Shown here: in pieces, positions 7,774 to 13,453 of the stretch
Layout of the letters: each line of letters opens with the position of its first letter
Numbering within the stretch: position 1 is the first letter of the stretch
Origin: Acidimicrobiia bacterium
GTDB lineage: Bacteria; Actinomycetota; Acidimicrobiia; Acidimicrobiales; CAIXPF01
Reading direction: 5' to 3'
Length of the DNA stretch: 64,000 bases
NCBI GenBank assembly: GCA_947476745.1
Contig: CANJRG010000013.1
Location: 1 to 64,000 of the forward strand
Made by a program: the position numbers and the translations under genes
Notes under the pieces: generated by a model
What the model was told of the DNA's origin: nothing
Databases searched by the model: none
The model's input: only the letters and a program-made list of their open reading frames with translations

Positions 7774-7998
7774 ATGGCAACACCCTTGACGATGACCGTG
7801 TCGGAGGCGGCCGCCTTGATCGGGCTGTCGGAGAGCGCCACCTACGACGCTGTCGGCCGAGGCGAGCTACCAGCGGTCCGCATCGGCCGCCGGATCCTGA
7901 TCAAGCGCATCGAGCTTCTGGCCATGTTCCCTGGGTCGGACCTCGGCGAGGCGCCGGCGGGCCAGCCGTCCGACGACGGCAGCGGCGGCGAGCGGTGA
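7774..7998 (+). CDS. Excisionase-family helix-turn-helix protein
   Basis: A 74-residue protein with the winged HTH of the excisionase/MerR-like group (MTVSEAAALIGLSESATYDAVGRGELPAVRIGRRILIKR, residues 6-45), as in Xis or AlpA-like proteins that bend DNA during excision. GGGAGACACG precedes the ATG at 7774. It ends four bases from the stop of the convergently oriented integrase, the usual xis-int proximity. Its likely job is directionality control of integrase or regulation of element genes. The C-terminal 25 residues are low-complexity. Confidence 0.85.
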   Translation: MATPLTMTVSEAAALIGLSESATYDAVGRGELPAVRIGRRILIKRIELLAMFPGSDLGEAPAGQPSDDGSGGER

Positions 7999-8001
7999 CG
8001 G

Positions 8002-9387
8002 TCACAGGCGGGCCATGGCGACCACGGCCTTCTTCTTGGCCAGGTTCGGCCCGGCGTCGTACCAGCGGCGCAGCGTCTCCTCGCTGTTGCCGGTGATCGA
8101 AGCCACGGTGCGGTAGTCGCCCGCGGTCACGTCGAGCAGCTTGGTGGCGACGTAACGGCGGTGCATGGCGAACGTGACGGCGCAGTCGCCTCGGGCGGCC
8201 AGCCATCGCTGCGTGGTGGAGTCGGGCCGCATCCACGTGGCGCCATCCGGGTCGTCGGAGAACACATAGCCGGTGGCGCTGATCTCCCCTTGCCCGAACT
8301 CGGCCACGAGCGACTGGCGGCGGTCGAGCAGCTCGGTGAAGACCCCGACCATCTGCTCGGTGAGCGGCACGTCACGCCAGTCGTCTCGCTTGGTGGCCTT
8401 GCGGTAGATGCCCACCCCCGGCCCGCCGTCGGCCAGCGATGCACGGATGGTGACCACTGCGTTCACAAGGTCGAGATCGGCCACCTGGACCGCGAGCAGC
8501 TCGCTTCGGCGGCACCCGATCGTCGCCATGCCCAACACGTAGGCGTACAGCAGGTAGTCCTTCGCCTCGGCCGCACGCAGGGCGGCGCGCACCTCGATGT
8601 CACGGGGCACATCGGGCCGGTGGGCGGGCACCTTGGGCCGGCGTGCCTCGCGCACCGGATTGTGGCGCACCCAGCCTGATCGCTTGGCGTGGTCGATGAC
8701 CTTCGACAGCGCCGAGCAGTACCGAGACTGCGTCGTCGGGTGCAGCCCTTCTGCCGACCATCGGGCGAAGACCTGTTCGACCGTGCGCCAGTCGAGCTTG
8801 CTCAGCGCCAGATCGCCGAGCTGGTTGCCCCCCGGGAGCCGGGTGGTGACGATGCGCTTGCAGGCCGACCGGTCGGTGCGCCGGGTCTGCAACTCGGTGC
8901 GGACCTCGCGCAGGTACAGCTCACAGGCGGCGCGCACCGTGCGGGCGTTGGTGGCGGACTGCGGCACCGCGTCGTTGTCGACGAGCCGCAGCCGAGCGAG
9001 CGCTATCTCCGCGTCCTCCCGGCTGCCGCGCACCACCTGCGTCTGGCGCCGCCGCGCTCCGGTGAGCGGATCGCGGCCCGACTCGATGCCGACCAGCCAC
9101 CGATCGGCCCCCAGTTCGCTGACCGCCCCTGACTGCTTCGCCCGGGCCGCGCCGCCCTTGCGACGAGGCCGAGGCTGGGCGACCGCACCGCCCGCCACGT
9201 CGGCCATCAGCTGCTCGAGCGCTGCTTCGGCGTCGGCCTCGGAGCCCTGCACCGTCCGAGATATCCGCCGGCGGGCCGCCCCCGGTGACCTCGGCAGCTC
9301 GGCGTCGACTCGCCAAACCCCAGGTCGGACCAGCTTTTTGCCGCCTCGCCGCCGTCCCGAGCCACCCAACTCCGTTTCGACCGCCAT
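8002..9387 (-). CDS. int: Tyrosine site-specific recombinase (integrase) of the tRNA-Gly element
   Basis: A 461-residue phage-type integrase that should cut and rejoin DNA at the 47-bp attachment core. An N-terminal arm-binding region (1-145) with short Arg-rich segments is followed by a SAM-like core-binding domain (about 150-245) and the catalytic domain (260-445). Visible catalytic residues are R293 in GCRRSELLAV, K330/K333 in YRKATKRDDW, and Y443 in LRRWYDAG. Box II is unusual: R410 in FAMHRRYVA lacks the normal His three residues before it (A407 there), and the later His/Trp is N434. The gene starts 124 bases from the tRNA 3' end with no terminator between them, so tRNA readthrough may express it. 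Confidence 0.93.
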   Translation of the reverse strand: MAVETELGGSGRRRGGKKLVRPGVWRVDAELPRSPGAARRRISRTVQGSEADAEAALEQLMADVAGGAVAQPRPRRKGGAARAKQSGAVSELGADRWLVGIESGRDPLTGARRRQTQVVRGSREDAEIALARLRLVDNDAVPQSATNARTVRAACELYLREVRTELQTRRTDRSACKRIVTTRLPGGNQLGDLALSKLDWRTVEQVFARWSAEGLHPTTQSRYCSALSKVIDHAKRSGWVRHNPVREARRPKVPAHRPDVPRDIEVRAALRAAEAKDYLLYAYVLGMATIGCRRSELLAVQVADLDLVNAVVTIRASLADGGPGVGIYRKATKRDDWRDVPLTEQMVGVFTELLDRRQSLVAEFGQGEISATGYVFSDDPDGATWMRPDSTTQRWLAARGDCAVTFAMHRRYVATKLLDVTAGDYRTVASITGNSEETLRRWYDAGPNLAKKKAVVAMARL

Positions 9388-9424
9388 GAGCGGCCAGAGT
9401 ACGACAGCACTACGACGAAATCTC

Positions 9425-9457
9425 GCAGAGGTTTAACGCGATGGTTTAACGCTCTGC
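9425..9457. promoter_or_regulatory. Possible integrase arm-type sites (right end)
   Basis: Two direct copies of GGTTTAACGC (9430-9439, 9443-9452; 13 bases apart) are enclosed by GCAGAG (9425) and CTCTGC (9452-9457). The inverted motif recurs at 2296-2305 inside the left end. The site lies in the 5' leader of the integrase gene, so binding could serve both recombination and autoregulation. Confidence 0.5.
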
Positions 9458-9510
9458 GGATCCTTACCTGGGAGCTTGGCTCGAAACCTGCTCTGACCAG
9501 GTACTTCTCC

Positions 9511-9586
9511 TGGAGCGGATGACGCGACTCGAACGCGCGACCCTCACCTTGGCAAGGTGATGCTCTACCAACTGAGCTACATCCGC
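9511..9586 (-). tRNA. tRNA-Gly (anticodon GCC)
   Basis: A complete 76-nt cloverleaf is readable on the minus strand: acceptor stem GCGGATG/CATCCGC, D-arm AGCTCAGTTGGTAGAGC, anticodon arm CACCT-TTGCCAA-AGGTG with GCC at the wobble-to-third positions, and T-arm with GTTCGAGTC. The CCA end is encoded. The 3' half (9511-9557) doubles as the attachment site of the element to its left. Its own terminator appears to be the hairpin at 2098-2121, displaced by the insertion. Confidence 0.97.
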
Positions 9587-9634
9587 AGGGGCCAGCACCT
9601 TACCAAGAAGGATCGGTGCGACCGAAATCCGCTA

Positions 9635-9862
9635 TCAGCTTCCCTGGTCGGCCGGGCGCAGATCGACCCGGAGCACCAGGAAGCCGTCCTCCACCGTGGC
9701 AGTGGCGTCGCCGATGATGGCGAAATCCTGGAAGTCGTTCTGCGCCTGGCGGATGAAGAACTGCCGCTCGTCACCACCGACCGGTGGCAACGGACGCGAC
9801 TTCACCGCCGCAGCCCGTTCGCGGAAGCGCTGGATCATTGCCTCGAGGTCCAGTCCTGGCAT
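9635..9862 (-). CDS. Small conserved-looking protein of unknown function
   Basis: A 75-residue soluble protein, MPGLDLEAMIQRFRERAAAVK at its start and ending in VEDGFLVLRVDLRPADQGS. A helical N-terminal half is followed by a beta-rich part (FAIIGDATATVEDGFLVLRVDL). Codon use follows the high-GC third-position pattern and the frame ends just before the tRNA gene. It has no recognisable domain, signal peptide or membrane segment. I do not recognise the family; it stands upstream of the tRNA on the same strand, so tRNA transcription could follow from its promoter. Confidence 0.6.
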   Translation of the reverse strand: MPGLDLEAMIQRFRERAAAVKSRPLPPVGGDERQFFIRQAQNDFQDFAIIGDATATVEDGFLVLRVDLRPADQGS

Positions 9863-9946
9863 GGTCCGACCCTACCCGACCGTCTTCGGAACATCACGTC
9901 TTCGGGCCGGGAGGTCGACCGGGCCGACCGATCAGTTCGTGGTCGG

Positions 9947-10741
9947 TCAGCGCCGGCTCCGGCGATGCGCCGGAGGGCGCCGACGATTCGACGGCGGACG
10001 CGACACAGTCCGCCAGTCCGCCGACGAGTCGTCCGACGCCGAGGGCACGACAGGCTGCGAAACTGCAGCCGGCGCCGGGTCGGGCAGGACGATGACCTCA
10101 CCGTCCTGGAAAACGCGCACCACCCCGGTGTCCTCTTCGTCGTGGGCCAACGCCTGGCCGAGCACGGCCCGCGACCGGGTGTAGCCCCGCCGGGGATCGG
10201 TGAACCACCAGTAACGCCAGGTGAGGGTGGCGATCAGCAGGCCCACCACGCAGAGCAGTCCGCCGATGATCCACACCACCTGCTTCTCCTTGCTCCCGCC
10301 TTCGTTGCCGGAGTCGGCCGCCGAACCTGCGACGGGCACCACGGAGGTCTTCGACCCGCTCGACGTCGACGTGGCCGGCACCTTGGCCGTGGTGGCTACG
10401 GCGGCAGCAACGGTCGTTGCGCTGGGCTTGGCCGTCGTGGTGGGTTTGGCCGTGGACGCCGTGGCGGCCGTGGTGGGAGACGGCCGGGCTGTGGTCGGCG
10501 ACGGCGGCTCCTCCTCCGGGGGCGCGGTCGTGGGCGGTTCGGTGGTGGTGCTCGGCACCGCGGTGGTCGTCGGCGCCTGTGTGCTGGTCGGGCCGACCGT
10601 GGTGCTCGGTGCCACCGTTGTGGTCGGCTCCAGTGCGGTCGTGGTGCTCTGCAGGGCACCACCCGGTGATGCACCGAACCCGGTCAGCACCGATGCGAGG
10701 AGCATCCCCGTGCCCATCCGTCGCCAGCGAGAATCGGCCAC
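9947..10741 (-). CDS. Secreted, membrane-anchored protein with Thr/Pro-rich stalk
   Basis: A 264-residue protein with an N-terminal signal peptide (WRRMGTGMLLASVLTGFGASPGGALQ). An extracytoplasmic Thr/Ser/Pro-rich segment (about residues 31-135) follows, made of repeated TTT, APSTT and TTA patterns likely to be glycosylated. A single membrane helix (VVWIIGGLLCVVGLLIATLTW, about 158-178) leads to a basic, Arg-rich cytoplasmic tail. The arrangement is a surface stalk with a cytosolic tail. No enzymatic domain is visible. The function is unknown; similar stalk proteins are often found at actinobacterial cell envelopes. Confidence 0.75.
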   Translation of the reverse strand: MADSRWRRMGTGMLLASVLTGFGASPGGALQSTTTALEPTTTVAPSTTVGPTSTQAPTTTAVPSTTTEPPTTAPPEEEPPSPTTARPSPTTAATASTAKPTTTAKPSATTVAAAVATTAKVPATSTSSGSKTSVVPVAGSAADSGNEGGSKEKQVVWIIGGLLCVVGLLIATLTWRYWWFTDPRRGYTRSRAVLGQALAHDEEDTGVVRVFQDGEVIVLPDPAPAAVSQPVVPSASDDSSADWRTVSRPPSNRRRPPAHRRSRR

Positions 10742-10960
10742 CGCGCTCCTTTGTCCGTCGCTGACCCGTACCGGTCACTCCATCCCGAACGGCCCCGAAG
10801 TGTAGTGAACCACCGCCGGTCGCACGCTGACCCCCCATCACCCCACGCCGCGACGCCGGTCCGGGGTGGTCCCGTCCGGCTCAGACCAGACCAGACCAGA
10901 CCGGGCACGGACCCCACAAGATCCGGTCCGTCCGGTACTGCCGACGTAGGCCCGCCCCGG

Positions 10961-11740
10961 TCAGCGTTGCTCGGCCGGGCACCAGAACGTCGTGCGTCCC
11001 CCCACCGTGGCCCGAGCGAGTGGCCGGCCGCAACGGGGGCAGCCGGCCGCACGACCACGGGCGACGAACAGGTCACCGGTGTGGGACCCGCCCCGACGGT
11101 CGAGCTCGGCCAGGGTCTGGTGCAGCACGCGATGCAACCGTCGCCGCTCGGCCGCGTCGAGCCCGCCGGCCGGACGGGTGGGGTCGAGGCGAGCCCGCCA
11201 CAGGATCTCGTCGACGAGCAGGTTCCCGAGCCCCGCTAGCCGGCCCTGATCCAGCAACCGGGCCTTCAACGCCGCACCGCCGTCGAGCACGGCGCCGAGC
11301 GCAGCCGGCCCGATCGAGGCCGCATCGGGACCGAGCGCGTCGAGGGAGGGGTCGAGCTCCACACCGCCGAGCCGGCGCGGATCGATCATCACCAGGTCGC
11401 CGCCGCCGGCGAAGCGAAGGGCGAAGCGTTCCCATCGGGGCTCCTGCCGGGCACTGCTGTACTCGAGCTTGTCGATCGCCGCCACGCCGTCGACGACGAG
11501 GCGGCCCGTCATGCCGAAGCGCAGACCCAGCACGGCGTCGCGGTCGAGCTCGAGCAGCAGCAGCTTGCCCCGCCGACCCGTGCCCAGCACGACCGCGCCG
11601 CGCAGCAGCGCGGTGAGCTCGCCCGCGGTCAGCCCACCGCGCAGGTACCACGCGTCGGGCGCGTCGACCGAGACGATTCCGCGGCCCACCACCCGCTCGG
11701 CGAGGCGTCGGTAGTACTCGACCTCGAGCAACTCGGGCAT
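10961..11740 (-). CDS. Formamidopyrimidine-DNA glycosylase / Nei family protein
   Basis: A 259-residue base-excision repair glycosylase of the Fpg/Nei family. MPELLEVEYY supplies Pro2 and Glu3 of the active site, GRRGKLLLLEL the lysine of the N-terminal domain, and GLGNLLVDEILW (about 160-171) the helix-two-turn-helix. The zinc finger reads CPRCG at its start and WCPAEQR at the end, so the second pair has only one Cys: the fourth ligand is replaced by Glu. Relatives end in CPxCQ. ATG 11740 is chosen because Pro must follow the initiator Met. It ends the metX strand run, with only 25 bases between the genes. Zinc binding may be weakened or use Glu. Confidence 0.88.
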   Translation of the reverse strand: MPELLEVEYYRRLAERVVGRGIVSVDAPDAWYLRGGLTAGELTALLRGAVVLGTGRRGKLLLLELDRDAVLGLRFGMTGRLVVDGVAAIDKLEYSSARQEPRWERFALRFAGGGDLVMIDPRRLGGVELDPSLDALGPDAASIGPAALGAVLDGGAALKARLLDQGRLAGLGNLLVDEILWRARLDPTRPAGGLDAAERRRLHRVLHQTLAELDRRGGSHTGDLFVARGRAAGCPRCGRPLARATVGGRTTFWCPAEQR

Positions 11741-11765
11741 CGTCGTCGGCCTGCGACGTCCGGCT

Positions 11766-12959
11766 TCAGAGCCGGACCAGGAAGCGCTCGATGGCCGAAC
11801 CCACCTGGTCGAACTCCAGCAGGAAGCCGTCATGGCCGTGGGGACTCTCGATCACCACGTGATCCACTGTGGCGCCGCAACGCCGCAGGCCGTCGCGCAA
11901 CGCCTCCTGTTGATACGGCGGGTAGAGCGTGTCGGTGGGGATCGCCATGGTGCACACCGGGGCCGTGACCCGGGCCAGCGCGGCGTCGGTCCCGCCACGA
12001 CCGCGCCCGATGTCGTGTAGGTCCATGGCCCGGTTGAGCACCAGGTAGGTGTTGGCATCGAATCGCCGCACCAGCTTCTCGCCGTGGTAGGTCAGGTAGG
12101 ACTCGACCTCGAAGGGGTCCCACAGGCCGAAGTGGTCGACCGGGTTGGTGCTGTTGCGACCGAACCGTTGCTGGAAGATCGGCTCGGCGCGGTAGTGGAT
12201 CTGGGCGATCTGGCGGGCAAGAGCCAGCCCGTCCTGCGGGCCGTCACCCGGCGCGGCGTCGTAGTAGTCGCCGTTGCGCCACCGCGGGTCGTTCGCCACG
12301 GCCAGCCGGCCGACGGCGCTCCAGGCGATCTGCTGGGCACTGGCCTCCGCCGTCGAGGCGATGGACACCAGCGAGCGGACCCGTTCGGGATAGATGATCC
12401 CCCATTCGAGGACCTGCATCCCGCCCATCGAACCGCCGATCACCGACAGCCATCGCGCGATGCCCAGTTCGTCGGCCAGGCGTCGCTGGCAGCGCACCAT
12501 GTCCCGGATGGTCACCACCGGGAACGTCGATCCCCAGGGGCGTCCGGTACGGGTGTCGATCGACGAGGGCCCGGTGCTGCCCTCGCAACCGCCGAGCACG
12601 TTGGCACACACGACGAAGAACCGGTTCGTGTCGAGCGTGCGGCCCGGACCGATCAGCGGGTCCCACCAGCCGGCGGTCGGCTGCCCCGGGCCGGAATCGC
12701 CCGCGGCGTGGGCATCGCCGGTGAGCGCATGGCAAACCAGGATGGCATTGCCACCGTCGGGATCGAGCGTGCCCCATGTCTCGTAGCCGACCACAACCTC
12801 GGGCAGGATGCCACCCTCCTCGAGGGCGAACGGAACGGCCCGCAACGAGAAGAACTTCCGGTCGTGCACCGGCTGGGCCGGTGTCCAGGCTCCGCTGGCG
12901 GGCAAGGGCTTGCGGCCGGGGGGACGACCGAGGCCATCGGGTGGCTGCACTCGGTTCAT
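11766..12959 (-). CDS. metX: Homoserine O-acyltransferase
   Basis: A 397-residue alpha/beta-hydrolase that acylates L-homoserine with acetyl-CoA (or another acyl-CoA) in methionine synthesis. Visible features are HALTGDAHAAG near the oxyanion hole, the nucleophile elbow VIGGSMGGMQVLEW (Ser in GGSMGG, about residue 165), and the C-terminal ESPHGHDGFLLE with the catalytic His; the acid is likely in IPTDTLYPP. ATG 12959 has GAGAAGGATC upstream and gives the normal length. The upstream leader carries a probable SAM riboswitch, so expression should fall when SAM is plentiful. metY is not adjacent. Confidence 0.93.
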   Translation of the reverse strand: MNRVQPPDGLGRPPGRKPLPASGAWTPAQPVHDRKFFSLRAVPFALEEGGILPEVVVGYETWGTLDPDGGNAILVCHALTGDAHAAGDSGPGQPTAGWWDPLIGPGRTLDTNRFFVVCANVLGGCEGSTGPSSIDTRTGRPWGSTFPVVTIRDMVRCQRRLADELGIARWLSVIGGSMGGMQVLEWGIIYPERVRSLVSIASTAEASAQQIAWSAVGRLAVANDPRWRNGDYYDAAPGDGPQDGLALARQIAQIHYRAEPIFQQRFGRNSTNPVDHFGLWDPFEVESYLTYHGEKLVRRFDANTYLVLNRAMDLHDIGRGRGGTDAALARVTAPVCTMAIPTDTLYPPYQQEALRDGLRRCGATVDHVVIESPHGHDGFLLEFDQVGSAIERFLVRL

Positions 12960-13034
12960 GGGTCGATCCTTCTCGGACTTGAGTTGCCCGGCCTGCAGGC
13001 CGAACCGCATCTCCGTGTTCGGGCGGGCGTCGAG

Positions 13035-13130
13035 ACGGGCCCTTGCACGGATTGGCACCTTGGGTGTCCGATCCCAGGTTGCCGGAACCTCCCAGCAGGG
13101 CTGGTCGGTTCACTCCGGATGTGGACCTCC
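13035..13130 (-). promoter_or_regulatory. Probable SAM riboswitch upstream of metX
   Basis: The minus-strand leader between 13130 and 13035 contains CCGGCAACC and, 17 bases later, AAGGTGCCAATCCGTGC. These are the two most conserved blocks of SAM-I-clan riboswitches, preceded by paired segments (CCAGC/GCTGG). The element lies about 80 bases upstream of the metX ATG, and metX is a classical target. The P1 closing helix and expression platform are less clear by eye. Confidence 0.75.
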
Positions 13131-13183
13131 ATTGGACCAAGAATGACGCAGGCCCGTCAATGCGGGCGGACCAGGGGGGCCGC

Positions 13184-13399
13184 TCAGGCCGCCACGCCCC
13201 CGACCCATTCGGTCAGCCAGACCTCGAACTCGAGCTCGGCAGCGCCACGTCGGTAGGCGGTTGCCAGCACCGAGGGCACCGAACCGGCTTCGCAGCGGAG
13301 CCCCTCGGCCCGTTCCCGCAAGGCTTTGCCCCGTGGACCAGGAGCCGACGTCGGAACCAGTCGCAGGGCCGTGATGGTGTCACCCGGCGTTGCGCACAT
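13184..13399 (-). CDS. Small protein of unknown function
   Basis: A 71-residue protein (MCATPGDTITALRLVPTSAP at the start). Its second half, PSVLATAYRRGAAELEFEVWLTEWVGG, looks like a compact amphipathic domain rather than random GC-rich translation. It lies 54 bases downstream of the methylase-like gene on the same strand and just before the metX leader. No domain, signal or membrane segment is visible. It is kept because of plausible amino-acid composition and tight placement; the family is not recognised. Confidence 0.5.
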   Translation of the reverse strand: MCATPGDTITALRLVPTSAPGPRGKALRERAEGLRCEAGSVPSVLATAYRRGAAELEFEVWLTEWVGGVAA

Positions 13400-13453
13400 G
13401 GCTGGTACAACGCCTGGATACGCCGGCCATTTCGGGGCAGCGGGACAGCTCGA

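Larger units (their letters stand above)
2186..9510. mobile_element. Integrative element in tRNA-Gly(GCC)
   Basis: The DNA between the two 47-bp repeats is a 7.37-kb element. It has the expected layout: a tyrosine integrase beside the intact tRNA, a small excisionase-like HTH gene convergent with it, and unrelated cargo (RidA, XRE/DUF6036 pair, mycothiol-type enzyme with PadR). No replication initiator, relaxase, FtsK/TraB-type translocase or phage structural gene is visible. It is therefore either a small non-conjugative island or a decayed integrative element. A 1.5-kb non-coding region rich in repeats and palindromes may hold its origin functions. Confidence 0.9.
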
